Of a DNA stretch of 64,000 nucleotides, positions 15,527-24,574 are shown piece after piece. The notes below the pieces were generated by a model that saw only the letters and a program-made list of their open reading frames with translations, searched no databases and had not been told where the DNA came from. Both the position numbers and the translations under genes were made by a program. The stretch is from an uncultured Collinsella sp. (GTDB lineage Bacteria; Actinomycetota; Coriobacteriia; Coriobacteriales; Coriobacteriaceae): contig CAAERJ010000040.1 in assembly GCA_900758375.1 (NCBI GenBank), positions 1 to 64,000 on the forward strand. The letters are read 5' to 3'. The number at the start of each line of letters is the position of its first letter. Within the stretch, counting starts at the first letter, position 1.

Positions 15527-17773
15527 ATGACACTCGTATCCAAGACCTTTGAGCTGTACGGCAAGACCTACACCTTTGAGTCGGGCGAGCTTGCCAAGCA
15601 GGCTACCGGCGCGTGCCTGGTCAAGCAGGGCGACACCACGATGCTCGACACCGTGGTCGTCTCCAAGGAGCGCAAGAACTACGACTTCTTCCCGCTGACC
15701 GTCGACTTCAACGAGAAGATGTACGCCGCCGGCCGCATCCCGGGTGGTTACCTCAAGCGTGAGGGCCGTCCCAGCGAGAAGGCCACGCTTACCGCGCGCA
15801 TGATCGACCGTCCGATTCGCCCGAGCTTCCCGGACGGCTTCCGCAACGAGGTGCACATCGTCGCCACCTCGCTCGTCGCCGACCAGGTCAACCCCTTCGA
15901 CGTCATCAACGTCATGGGTGCCTCTCTGGCCATGACGCTTGGCGGCGTGCCCTTCGAGGGCCCGCTTGCCTGCGTGCGCATCGGCCGCAACGTGGAGACC
16001 GGCGAGTTTATCGTCAACCCCACCTATGAGGAGCGCGAGAACTCCGACCTGGACCTGGAGCTGGGCGGCTCTGCCGACTTCATCTCGATGGTCGAGGCCG
16101 GCGCCGAGGAGATCTCCGAGGACGACATGCTCGCCGCCATGAAGTTTGGCCAGGAGGCCCTTGCTGCCTTCTGCCAGGCTCAGGACGAGTTCGTCGCCGA
16201 GTGGGAGCAGGTCAACGGCCCCATCGTCAAGAAGGAGTACCCGCTCGATCAGCCCGTCGAGGAGGTCCAGGAGCGCATCTTCGCCCACTACGACGAGATG
16301 GCAGCCGCCCTTCGCGACGCCGACAAGCTCTCCCGTATCGGCAAGGTCGAGGCTCTGAAGGAGTCCATCCGTGCCGAGTTCACCGAGGAGGAGCAGGCCG
16401 CTTGGGAGCGCGAGATCCCCGTGGCGCTCAAGAAGCTCGAGAAGAAGGCCATGCGCACCATGGTCGTCGAGACCGGTGAGCGCGTCGACGGCCGTGCCGC
16501 CGATGAGATTCGCCCCATCATGGTGAAGGACAACTACCTGCCGCTCGTTCACGGCTCCGGCCTGTTCCAGCGTGGCCAGACCCAGGTGCTCTCTGTCCTG
16601 TCGCTCGGCATGCTCAACGAGGGCCAGCGTTTGGATACCATCGAGCCCACCGAGGGCAAGCGCTACATGCACCACTACAACTTCCCGCCGTTCTGCACCG
16701 GCGAGACCGGCCGCATGGGCAGCCCCAAGCGCCGCGAGATCGGCCACGGCAACCTTGCCGAGCGCGCCCTGCTTCCGGTGCTTCCCGACGAGAACGAGTT
16801 CCCCTACGCCATCCGCGTCGTCTCCGAGGTCATGGAGTCCAACGGCTCCTCTTCGATGGCTTCGACCTGCGGCTCCACGCTCGCCCTTATGGACGGCGGC
16901 GTGCCCATTAAGCGCCCGGTCTCCGGTATCGCCATGGGTCTGATCCAGGAGGAGGGCAAGACCGTGGTCCTGTCCGACATCCAGGGTCTCGAGGACTTCC
17001 TGGGCGACATGGACTTTAAGGTCACCGGCACCACCGAGGGCATCACCGCTCTGCAGATGGACAACAAGGCCACCGGCCTCACCTTCGACATCCTGGCCCG
17101 CGCCCTGCAGCAGGCCAAGGAGGGTCGCGCCTTCATCCTGCAGAAGATGCTCGATGTGATCCCCGAGCCGCGCCACACCACGCGTAGCACCGCTCCGCGC
17201 ATCGTTTCCATCCAGGTTCCGACCGACAAGATCCGCGACGTCATCGGTTCTGGCGGTAAGGTCATCCGCGGCATCCAGGACGAGACCGGCGCTTCGGTCG
17301 ACATCCAGGAGGACGGCACCGTCTTTGTCGGCGGCACCGGCGAGTCCGTCGACCAGGCCGTCGAGCGTATCAAGCTCATCATCAAGGTTCCCGAGCCGGG
17401 CGAGGAGTACACCGGTCGCGTGGTCTCCATCCAGCCCTTCGGCGCGTTCGTGAACCTGCTGCCCGGTAAGGACGGCCTGCTGCACATCTCCCGCGTCGCC
17501 AAGGGCCGCGTGGAGAAGGTCGAGGACGTCCTCAACGTGGGCGACGAGGTCAAGGTCGTCGTCATCGAGGTCGACGATCGCGGCAAGATCTCGCTCGATC
17601 GTCTCGACAAGCCCGAGGCCCCGGCTCGCGCTGAGGGTTCCTCCGAGGGCGACGGCGAGCACTTCCAGCGCCGTGAGCGTCCGCGTCGCGAGCGCTCCGA
17701 GCGCAACGACCGTCCGCGCCGCCCCGGCGACAACGGAGGCCGCAAGCCCCGCCGTCACCACGACGCCGAGTAA
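15527..17773 (+). CDS. pnp: Polyribonucleotide nucleotidyltransferase (PNPase)
   Basis: 748 residues. Two RNase PH-like domains with a helical linker form the phosphorolytic 3'-5' exonuclease. A KH domain (IRDVIGSGGKVIRGIQDETG, about 568-630) and an S1 domain (GRVVSIQPFGAFVNLLPGKD, about 633-700) follow. The basic, disordered tail (RRERPRRERSERNDRPRRPG) is typical of high-GC Gram-positive PNPases. It degrades and tails mRNA in the degradosome. AAAGGAGAACA precedes the ATG. The antisense strand is also open for 769 codons, a composition effect. Confidence 0.97.
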   Translation: MTLVSKTFELYGKTYTFESGELAKQATGACLVKQGDTTMLDTVVVSKERKNYDFFPLTVDFNEKMYAAGRIPGGYLKREGRPSEKATLTARMIDRPIRPSFPDGFRNEVHIVATSLVADQVNPFDVINVMGASLAMTLGGVPFEGPLACVRIGRNVETGEFIVNPTYEERENSDLDLELGGSADFISMVEAGAEEISEDDMLAAMKFGQEALAAFCQAQDEFVAEWEQVNGPIVKKEYPLDQPVEEVQERIFAHYDEMAAALRDADKLSRIGKVEALKESIRAEFTEEEQAAWEREIPVALKKLEKKAMRTMVVETGERVDGRAADEIRPIMVKDNYLPLVHGSGLFQRGQTQVLSVLSLGMLNEGQRLDTIEPTEGKRYMHHYNFPPFCTGETGRMGSPKRREIGHGNLAERALLPVLPDENEFPYAIRVVSEVMESNGSSSMASTCGSTLALMDGGVPIKRPVSGIAMGLIQEEGKTVVLSDIQGLEDFLGDMDFKVTGTTEGITALQMDNKATGLTFDILARALQQAKEGRAFILQKMLDVIPEPRHTTRSTAPRIVSIQVPTDKIRDVIGSGGKVIRGIQDETGASVDIQEDGTVFVGGTGESVDQAVERIKLIIKVPEPGEEYTGRVVSIQPFGAFVNLLPGKDGLLHISRVAKGRVEKVEDVLNVGDEVKVVVIEVDDRGKISLDRLDKPEAPARAEGSSEGDGEHFQRRERPRRERSERNDRPRRPGDNGGRKPRRHHDAE

Positions 17774-17796
17774 CAGCCGTACATACACTGCTCAAT

Positions 17797-17828
17797 AAGG
17801 GCGACTCCAGACAGGGGTCGCCCTTTTG
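17797..17828 (+). terminator. Terminator after pnp
   Basis: AAGGGCGAC (17797-17805) and GTCGCCCTT (17817-17825) form a perfect stem ending in TTTT. Confidence 0.88.
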
Positions 17829-18080
17829 CTTGCGCCCGGGAGGGCCGCATATGAAGTTTCCTGCTCTACAGTCCTGCGCAAGACGGAAAGCACATTAAGT
17901 GCTTTCCTTTGCGTGCGGAACTCGCGACAAACTCAACCCGCGCCAGCCGGCCCCGGAGACCCTCCCTGCCGTCACTTGCTTCAAAGACTTTGTTCCTCGC
18001 CGCTTCCGCGGCTCGAGGTCCCCGTTCTCCTCGGCGGGGGTGTCTAAGATTGTTGTTGAACTTCGGCCTTTGGCTCAAAG
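17829..18080. other. Intergenic region with RNA-like secondary structure
   Basis: No convincing coding sequence. It contains a perfect 9-bp hairpin (GGAAAGCAC / GTGCTTTCC, 17885-17907). Another hairpin, GCCGC-TTCC-GCGGC near 18000, reads on the minus strand as a stem closed by a GGAA (GNRA) tetraloop. These suggest a possible minus-strand structured RNA, but no known class (RNase P, tmRNA, SRP) was recognised. Confidence 0.3.
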
Positions 18081-18116
18081 AAAAACGGGAGATGCGATCT
18101 GCATCCCCCGTTTTTG
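18081..18116 (-). terminator. Bidirectional terminator after the phosphoesterase gene
   Basis: AAAAACGGG...GATGC / GCATC...CCCGTTTTT gives a stem flanked by A and T runs on both sides, so it can end transcription from either strand. Confidence 0.85.
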
Positions 18117-18122
18117 TTGCAC

Positions 18123-18590
18123 CTACTCTAGGTCAATAAATTTGATGCTCAGAATCTTGCCGTCCTTGACAAGCATTCTGGCCATGGTGGGGCCTCGGGT
18201 GCCTCTGGGGTAGCTGGCGCTGCCCGGGTTGAGGACTAAGCAACGGCCCACTTGGGCTTCTTTGGTTACGTGGGTGTGGCCGTTGATGGCTACGTCTACG
18301 GATCCCACCGGAAGGTCTTCGCGGTAGTGGGCTACGGCGAATTTGAGGCCTTCGTAGGTAAAGAGCGCAAGACGGTCTACATCGGGGCCGTAGTCGCGGT
18401 AGTAATCGTTGTTGCCCAGTACGGCCCGCACGGGGGCGATAGTGCATAGGTGCTCGTAGTCCATCTCCGACGTAAGGTCACCGGCATGGATAATCAGATC
18501 CGCGCCCTCAAGCTCATCCAAGAGCGCAGGCGATAAATAGCCGTGGGTGTCCGAGATGATGTCGATACGCTTGGCGCTTGCACTGTTCAT
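18123..18590 (-). CDS. YfcE/MJ0936-type metallophosphoesterase
   Basis: 155 residues from the ATG at 18590, which has AAGGG five bases upstream. All motifs of the small calcineurin-like phosphodiesterases are present: DIISDTHG, IHAGD, LGNNDYY and INGHTHVTK, followed by NPGSASYPRG. These enzymes bind two metal ions and hydrolyse phosphodiesters in vitro; the physiological substrate is generally unknown. A single cytosolic domain. It is monocistronic, bounded by terminators on both sides. Confidence 0.88.
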   Translation of the reverse strand: MNSASAKRIDIISDTHGYLSPALLDELEGADLIIHAGDLTSEMDYEHLCTIAPVRAVLGNNDYYRDYGPDVDRLALFTYEGLKFAVAHYREDLPVGSVDVAINGHTHVTKEAQVGRCLVLNPGSASYPRGTRGPTMARMLVKDGKILSIKFIDLE

Positions 18591-18631
18591 GGGATCCCTT
18601 CCGCAAAAAAAACGATTCGGCAGATACATAC

Positions 18632-18681
18632 AAAAAGGCCCCACGGCTCCGCAGACGATAGGTCTACAGGGCTGCGGGGCC
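18632..18681 (-). terminator. Terminator after the first LytTR regulator gene
   Basis: GGCCCC (18637-18642) and GGGGCC (18676-18681) close a GC-rich hairpin with an inner GCAG/CTGC-type pairing; the minus strand ends in TTTTTTG. Confidence 0.8.
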
Positions 18682-18687
18682 AGTGTG

Positions 18688-19404
18688 CTAGAGACTCAGG
18701 GCCTTCTTAAGCGGCACGACGCGGCGGCGCGAAACCGGCACGCGTTCGTCGACGCCCGTAATGCCCAGCTGGATGGCGCCCGAGGGCACCGTCTCCACAT
18801 CCGTGACGCACGCCAAGTTGACGATATAGCGGCGGTGAACACGGAAGAAGCCAAAGTCGCAGAGCTTGGCCTCAAACTGCGCCAGCGAGGTCGTCGACAA
18901 AAAGCGATCATCGACGGTATAGATGCAGGAGTAATCGTCCTTGGCCATGATAAAGCGAATGTCGTCCACGGGAATGAGCACCTTGCGGCCGCCCTTTTCC
19001 ACCGGGATACGCTCGATGGTCACCTTGCTGTCCGTAACCGGCTTGGTGCGTTGCATGACCTTCTCGATCGCGCGATCCAAGCGAGCTTCCTCGACCGGCT
19101 TCATCAGATAATCGACGGCATCCACGTCGAATGCCTCGACCGCATGGTCACTATACGCAGTCACAAACACGATCGCCGGCGGATTTTTGAGCTTATGCAG
19201 CGCCTCGGCAAGTTGCAGGCCCGAGGCACCGGGCATCGAGATATCGAGAAACACGACATCTACGCGACTTTCCATAAGCATCTCGATGGCGGAGCGGACG
19301 CTCGACGCCTCAGTGATCGTGCCGATCTTGCCCGTTTGCTCGAGCAGGAAGCGAAGCTCCGAGCGAGCCGGCGCCTCATCATCCACAATCATCGCACGCA
19401 GCAT
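18688..19404 (-). CDS. LytTR-family response regulator (system 1)
   Basis: 238 residues. The receiver domain has the acidic pair in MIVDDEAPARSEL, the phosphoacceptor Asp in VFLDISMPG, the switch Thr/Ser in FVTAYSDHA and the Lys in DYLMKPVEE. A LytTR DNA-binding domain follows at about 135-238 (VEKGGRKVLIPVDDIRFIMA, FRVHRRYIVNL). Such regulators bind direct repeats upstream of cell-surface, transport or virulence genes. The ATG at 19404 is preceded by AAAGG. It lies 72 bases after its sensor kinase gene and is a close paralogue of the regulator at 24575. Confidence 0.93.
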   Translation of the reverse strand: MLRAMIVDDEAPARSELRFLLEQTGKIGTITEASSVRSAIEMLMESRVDVVFLDISMPGASGLQLAEALHKLKNPPAIVFVTAYSDHAVEAFDVDAVDYLMKPVEEARLDRAIEKVMQRTKPVTDSKVTIERIPVEKGGRKVLIPVDDIRFIMAKDDYSCIYTVDDRFLSTTSLAQFEAKLCDFGFFRVHRRYIVNLACVTDVETVPSGAIQLGITGVDERVPVSRRRVVPLKKALSL

Positions 19405-19476
19405 AGGGATAAAACCTTTCGTCAACTAACTACGCCGGGCATCCGTCGCATGACGTTGAGCCCGTAGCCTTTTATT

Positions 19477-20820
19477 TTACTCTTGAATGTCAAAGATGCT
19501 CTCTGACAAATCAAGATGAAGGAGCACTTTGGTGCCCTTGCCCGGCGCCGATTCGACACGCGTATAGGAGTGCGGCCCATAAAAGCGATGGATGCGCTCC
19601 GAAATATTGTGCATGGCCACACCGGCGCCGCCACCCTGGGGAGAGCTGGCGTCGGGACGGGCAGAACGCTCGTCAAACAGTCTGGCGGCGGTACCCTCAT
19701 CCATGCCCACGCCATTATCGGCCACGGCAATCAAGATTGCATCCTCGCCGTCTTGGTGAACGGTCACGTCGATCCTCAGGGCGTCGTCATCGCCCATACC
19801 ATGACGCACGGCGTTCTCGACAATCGGCTGGATCACGAACGCCGGCACCAGCGTATCTTCCACGTCCTCGGACACATCGAACGTCGCAAGCACGCGATCC
19901 TCGCCAAAGCGGGCCTTCTCAAAGGTAAGGTAGCGCTTGGTCTGTGCGACCTCGCGCGAGACCGGAATAAGCGATCCCGAGTTGTCGAGCGTGGCACGAT
20001 AGAACGATGAGAACTCACGAAGCAGTTCGCGGGCCCGCAGCGGGTCGGTGCGCGTAAACGATGCAATGGTGTTCAGCGTGTTGAACAGGAAGTGCGGGTT
20101 AATCTGCGCCTGCAGCGCACGCACCTCGGCGCGCGCCGTGAGTTCCTTTTGCACCTCGAGCTCGTGGATGGCGAGCTGCGTGGACAAGATCTCGGCAAAG
20201 CCCGAGGCAAGCGCATACTGGGTACGGTCGACGGCGCGCGGGGTCTTGTAGTAGAACTTGAGCGTGCCGACGGTACGATCGCCCACCTTGATGGGGGCGA
20301 CAATGCCGGCGGGGACTTGGTTGTGCGAGCCGTCCGAGCCCACGACATCCACCATACGGTTGAACGACTGCACGATGCCATGTTCGATAACGTAGCGTGT
20401 GGCAAGCGTGTGGATGGGAGTATCGGGCAGCAGTTTTTCCTCAAACTCGCCCGCGCAGGCAAGCACGTTGTCCTCGTCGGTGATGGCCACCGTCATGGCG
20501 CGCGTCTCGGGCAAAATGCGCCGGCACACCAAACGCGCCGACTCCTGCGTCAGACCGCCCTTAATGTCCTCGAGCATGGCCGAGGCCACCGAGAGCGTCT
20601 CCTCGGTGTACTGGGAGCGCACCGAATCGGGATTGAGCGTCAAAAAGATAAAGATGCACAGAAAGATGCACAGCAGCGCGCAGGCAATCACCGTGGCGAT
20701 CGGCTCGATACCGGTCACCAAGGCAAAAATAAAGTACACCAGCACACAAATGGCGCAGGCAACGGCAATGATGCGAAAGATTGATATTGAACTATCGCGC
20801 TGGGCGCGGCGGTCGATCAT
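19477..20820 (-). CDS. LytS-like membrane sensor histidine kinase (system 1)
   Basis: 447 residues. Two membrane helices occupy about residues 14-60 (IIAVACAICVLVYFIFALVT, IACALLCIFLCIFIFLTLNP). A GAF-like sensory region covers about 75-215. The phosphoacceptor motif QINPHFLFNTLNTI lies near residue 240 and the ATPase domain at about 320-440 (QPIVENAVRHGM, ADNGVGMD, GVAMHNISERI). It should phosphorylate the LytTR regulator downstream. Its start overlaps the end of the glycosyltransferase gene by four bases (ATGA), so these three genes probably form one operon. Ligand unknown. Confidence 0.93.
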   Translation of the reverse strand: MIDRRAQRDSSISIFRIIAVACAICVLVYFIFALVTGIEPIATVIACALLCIFLCIFIFLTLNPDSVRSQYTEETLSVASAMLEDIKGGLTQESARLVCRRILPETRAMTVAITDEDNVLACAGEFEEKLLPDTPIHTLATRYVIEHGIVQSFNRMVDVVGSDGSHNQVPAGIVAPIKVGDRTVGTLKFYYKTPRAVDRTQYALASGFAEILSTQLAIHELEVQKELTARAEVRALQAQINPHFLFNTLNTIASFTRTDPLRARELLREFSSFYRATLDNSGSLIPVSREVAQTKRYLTFEKARFGEDRVLATFDVSEDVEDTLVPAFVIQPIVENAVRHGMGDDDALRIDVTVHQDGEDAILIAVADNGVGMDEGTAARLFDERSARPDASSPQGGGAGVAMHNISERIHRFYGPHSYTRVESAPGKGTKVLLHLDLSESIFDIQE

Positions 20821-22004
20821 TCGGCCCCCTCCAGGATACTGATCAGTTGTGCGTCACGCCAAAGCCCGTCCATGATCTTGGGCCAAAAGCTCTGGAAACG
20901 CAGGTAGCTTGCAGCGTTTTGGCGCGCATAGGCCTTTGCCTCGTCGATACCATGGCGCCAGATGCGCAGGTAGCCCTCATGCTCGCGGGTAAACACGCTG
21001 CGGACCATAGCGGTCTTGCGCACGCGGTCGTCGAGCTCGCGCGAAATCCACGGGCCCGGGTAGGGCATGAGCGATGCCGCCGTAACGGGAATGAGCTCCT
21101 TTTGATGCGCGGCGAATGTCAACTTGGCCCGTTCGTAGTACCAACGGTATACATCCTGCATAAAGCGCGGTGAGCGCTTTTCGGACTCCGGAGGCAGATG
21201 GCGCACGGTCCACTCGTTATCGAACCACACGTCGTAGCCAAACATGCGCATGTTAAAGAGGTAATCCAAGTCCTCGCCGCGGGTGATAAACGGGTCAAAG
21301 GCCACACGCGTAAAGGCGCGGGCGTGCAGGGCCATCAGGCCGCCGCACACGTAGTTGGAGCGCGAGATGCGGGTGCCCGAAAGCGCCTTTTTCATCCAAC
21401 GGTTGAACTCGATGCGCTTGGTCCACCAACGATGGCAGATGCCCGCCTTGTCCGTGGGAGCCAGCGGCGAGCCGTCGCGATCGTAGAAATAGCCGCTCTT
21501 GACCAAGATCGGCAAGCCCTGACGCGTCTGCTGCCCCAACGCATAGGTCGCGCGCTTCATAAAGTCGGCGTCGATGACAGTCTCATCGTCATCCAAGAAG
21601 ATAACCGCGTCATGCCCCAGCACAGCGGCGCAGGCTAGCCCCATATTGCGGATGGCACCGTAGCCTCGCAGGCTCACGCACTCGCCCGAGCCCTTGGGAG
21701 CGATCTGCGCCACACGGTCGGCGATACGCGATGCCTGGGTGTTGGTAACCACGGTGACTTTGAGCGTAGGGTGCGCGTCGACGATTTCGTGGACGCGCTT
21801 CGACACATCAGCCGTAGCCGAGATGGGACAGACCACCAAAAGGATAATCCTCGGAATGTCGCGGACCTGCTCGAGTGAGACCAGGCAGCGGTCGAGCTCG
21901 GGATTGGTGGCGTTAAGCTTCGTCGAGTGGTCATAGGCGCCGGGAGCGTTTGCATGGGCATCATCGTCTGCCCAATATGTTGGAATCACAACCGTGGCGT
22001 TCAT
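20817..22004 (-). CDS. Family 2 glycosyltransferase
   Basis: 395 residues from the ATG at 22004 (GGGAGGGAAAGC upstream). N-terminal GT-A motifs are visible: NATVVIPTYW, then a nucleotide-sugar/metal motif in DAVIFLDDDETVIDADF, and the acceptor-side GEDLDYLFNMRMFGYDVWFD. No membrane helix is obvious, so it probably works at the inner face of the membrane on a surface glycan or lipid. It is first in an operon with a LytTR two-component system, which suggests regulated surface glycosylation. Substrate cannot be told from the sequence. Confidence 0.85.
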   Translation of the reverse strand: MNATVVIPTYWADDDAHANAPGAYDHSTKLNATNPELDRCLVSLEQVRDIPRIILLVVCPISATADVSKRVHEIVDAHPTLKVTVVTNTQASRIADRVAQIAPKGSGECVSLRGYGAIRNMGLACAAVLGHDAVIFLDDDETVIDADFMKRATYALGQQTRQGLPILVKSGYFYDRDGSPLAPTDKAGICHRWWTKRIEFNRWMKKALSGTRISRSNYVCGGLMALHARAFTRVAFDPFITRGEDLDYLFNMRMFGYDVWFDNEWTVRHLPPESEKRSPRFMQDVYRWYYERAKLTFAAHQKELIPVTAASLMPYPGPWISRELDDRVRKTAMVRSVFTREHEGYLRIWRHGIDEAKAYARQNAASYLRFQSFWPKIMDGLWRDAQLISILEGAE

Positions 22005-22024
22005 GCTTTCCCTCCCTGCAGCAC

Positions 22025-22061
22025 AAAAAACGGGACGCCGCCAAACACAGGCGACGCCCCG
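22025..22061 (-). terminator. Terminator after the MFS transporter gene
   Basis: On the minus strand CGGGGCGTCGCC pairs with GGCGGCGTCCCG around a 7-base loop and runs into TTTTTT. Confidence 0.88.
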
Positions 22062-22175
22062 CGACCTAGCTGATTCCATCATACCCACTTGGGCAAATCA
22101 TTGCTCGCAACTCGCAATGTTTATTGCAGATAACCCCAAAAGAGTACCGCGGACAGGCACAATAGCTGCTCGCTC

Positions 22176-23435
22176 CTATGCGGTCTGCTCTGCCGCCCGA
22201 GTCATGCGGGACAGGCGAACCAGCAGCATAAAGCCAACGATCAGCAGTACGCCAATGGAAAGGACGCCCAGTGACGGGTTACCGGTCAGCGAGGTGACGA
22301 CCGACACCAGGAAGGTGCCCATAACGCTTGCATAACGACCGAAGATGTCAAAGAAGCCGTAGTACTCGTTGGATTTTTCCTTGGGGATAATGCGGCCAAA
22401 GTAGCTACGGCTGAGCGCCTGCACGCCGCCCTGGAACAGGCCGACCATAATGGCAAGCACCCAGAATTCAAAGGCGGTCTTTAGGAAGAACGCGGCGAAC
22501 AGCACAATACCCATGTAGGCAGCGACGGCCACCAGGATCATGTTGAGCGTGCCCACGCGTCCAGCGAGCTTACCGTAGATGATGGCAGACGGAAAAGCCA
22601 CAAACTGCGTAACGAGCAGCGCCAGGACCAGCTGCGTCGAATCGATGCCCAAAGCCGAGCCGTAACTGGTGGCCATGGAAATGACCGTGTGCACACCGTC
22701 GATATAGAAGAAGAAAGCGATCATGTAGACCAGCACGGTCTTGTTGTGGGCGATCTCGCGCATGGTGTGTCCGACCTCGGAGAACACACCGCCCACGATG
22801 TGGCCGATGGTGTCCTCGGGACCGCGCTCGCGACCGTACTTTTGCTTATAGGTGCGAATGAGCGGCAGGGTAAAGATGAGCCACCAGGCCCCAGTGATGA
22901 TAAACGACAGACGCGTTGCCAGCATGGTGGGGACGCCAAGAGCGGGGCCACCCATGATGAGCGCCAGGCAGATGATGAACGGCACGGTGGAACCGATGTA
23001 GCCCCAGGCATAGCCCGAGCTGGACACGGCGTCCATGCGCTCGTCGGTGGTAATGTCGGGCAGCATGGCGTCGTAGAACGTCATAGAAGAGTTAAGGCCA
23101 ATGGTGCACAGCACGTACACGGTCAAAAATGCCATGGCGGACATTGGGATAGCCTGCGCCAGGCAAAGCACCAGGCCCGTGAGGAAGAAGCCCAAGAAGA
23201 ACTTGATCTTGTTACCGGCGTAGTCGGCAAGCGCACCCAGAATGGGCATGAGCATGGCAATGACCAGCGAGGCGATCGTCTGCGCGTTGCCCCAAGCGAC
23301 CACCAGGTCTGCCGAGGAAGCACCGGTATTGATGGCGTTAAAGTAGATGGGCACCACCGAGGTATTGAGCAACACGAGGGCCGAATTGCCCACATCGTAC
23401 ATAACCCAGTTACGCTCGAGCTTGGTGTATTTCAT
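22176..23435 (-). CDS. MFS transporter of the UMF1/Atg22-like family
   Basis: 419 residues starting MKYTKLERNWVMYDVGNSAL at the ATG at 23435, with AAAGGG upstream. About twelve membrane helices. The N-terminal YDVGNSAL...PIYF pattern and the IIPKEKSNEYYGFFDIFGRY segment between helices 10 and 11 are characteristic of the UMF1 (Atg22-like) group of the major facilitator superfamily. This group is thought to export amino acids or other small solutes; the substrate here is unknown. It could be the last gene of a unit with the zinc phospholipase-like gene and LytTR system 2. Confidence 0.87.
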   Translation of the reverse strand: MKYTKLERNWVMYDVGNSALVLLNTSVVPIYFNAINTGASSADLVVAWGNAQTIASLVIAMLMPILGALADYAGNKIKFFLGFFLTGLVLCLAQAIPMSAMAFLTVYVLCTIGLNSSMTFYDAMLPDITTDERMDAVSSSGYAWGYIGSTVPFIICLALIMGGPALGVPTMLATRLSFIITGAWWLIFTLPLIRTYKQKYGRERGPEDTIGHIVGGVFSEVGHTMREIAHNKTVLVYMIAFFFYIDGVHTVISMATSYGSALGIDSTQLVLALLVTQFVAFPSAIIYGKLAGRVGTLNMILVAVAAYMGIVLFAAFFLKTAFEFWVLAIMVGLFQGGVQALSRSYFGRIIPKEKSNEYYGFFDIFGRYASVMGTFLVSVVTSLTGNPSLGVLSIGVLLIVGFMLLVRLSRMTRAAEQTA

Positions 23436-23537
23436 GGACAGGGGCCCTTTCGTATTCGCCCAATATGCAGTTAGTTCATCGTACCCCAATTGTCCAGAAG
23501 CGCTGGTAAGGATTCGGCAAAGGGGCACGCACGGACC

Positions 23538-24482
23538 CTACTCCTCGCGGTCGAATTCCTCGTTGGCGTCGAGCACACGGCCGCTGTAGTTGATATGGCC
23601 GGTCACGGCCTCCATGTCGCCGGTCTCGATAAAACGGGCGACGGTGAGCTCGTAATCGACCAGTGCGCGCTCAAAGACCTCGGGGAAGCTCTCAGTCGAG
23701 ACCTCATCGGTAAAGGGGTTCTTCCATGTCAGGTGGCCCAGGTTGCCGGTGCGCTCGGGCAGCTCCGTCGTCACGCGATGGGCAAGGCCGTCGAGCAGCG
23801 AGTAGTCGTGCACCAAGCCCTCAACCAGGGCAATCGCGCGCGTCTTTGCGGAGCCGGCCGGCTCAATCGCGCGGTAAAGTCGCTGCATATTGGCAACGGC
23901 AGCACCGTACTCCCCCGCCGGAATGTCAATGCCGTACACGCGTCCGGCAACATAGCTCATCAGCACGCCGGCCACGCGATTGATGCGATCAGTGGTGACG
24001 ATCTCGCCCGCCGGCGGGTAATCGTCAACCGTAGCGCCATCGCGTTTAAGCTGCAGCATCAGCACATCCAGGTCGCTCTCGATCACGGCATGGACCTGAC
24101 TGCTCGAATCCTCAAGCTCTGAATCGGACTCGACAATGCCAAACTGCTGCTCATAGACAAAGGGATGAGCGTTGCGGTCGAGCACGTAATGAGACAGCAG
24201 GCCCAGCGCAAAGGCACGACCCAAGCTGGCGTCGCGCGGCAGCAGATGCGACACGCCGTCGCGCAGGCACGCAAACTGACGAGACATGCGCGACCGATGC
24301 ATGACCTGCGCCAGCAGCGTGCAGTCGGAAACACGCGGTGTCAGAATGTGAAAGAAAAACGGGTCGGGGCCTTGGTTGCCCAAGATAAAGGCAATGCGCT
24401 CTTCATCGGACGTGATGACGCCCTGCGGAAGACGGTCGATGCTTTCCTCGCCAAACAGATGATGGGTGATAAGCGCGGGCAT
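23538..24482 (-). CDS. Zinc-dependent phospholipase C-like protein
   Basis: 314 residues from the ATG at 24482 (GAAAGG six bases upstream). The His/Asp pattern of the PF00882 family is present: ALITHHLFGEE at the start, GNQGPDPFFF, LGLLSHYVLDRNAHPFVYEQ, and SQVHAVIESDLD. These supply the zinc ligands of bacterial phospholipases C. There is no signal peptide, so this is a cytosolic family member whose real substrate is uncertain. It lies downstream of LytTR system 2 and upstream of the UMF1-type transporter. Confidence 0.8.
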   Translation of the reverse strand: MPALITHHLFGEESIDRLPQGVITSDEERIAFILGNQGPDPFFFHILTPRVSDCTLLAQVMHRSRMSRQFACLRDGVSHLLPRDASLGRAFALGLLSHYVLDRNAHPFVYEQQFGIVESDSELEDSSSQVHAVIESDLDVLMLQLKRDGATVDDYPPAGEIVTTDRINRVAGVLMSYVAGRVYGIDIPAGEYGAAVANMQRLYRAIEPAGSAKTRAIALVEGLVHDYSLLDGLAHRVTTELPERTGNLGHLTWKNPFTDEVSTESFPEVFERALVDYELTVARFIETGDMEAVTGHINYSGRVLDANEEFDREE

Positions 24483-24574
24483 AATGATCCTTTCGATTTC
24501 ATTCGATGCCACCCATTATGCCCACCGCGCGCCCATGCCAAACCTGCGATGGTAAACGACGGCATGCAGACCGT

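Noticed and set aside
15479..17788. 769-codon open frame antisense to pnp
   Set aside because: It mirrors the third-position GC bias of pnp, has Leu/Gly/Asp/His-rich nonsense composition and no recognisable domain.
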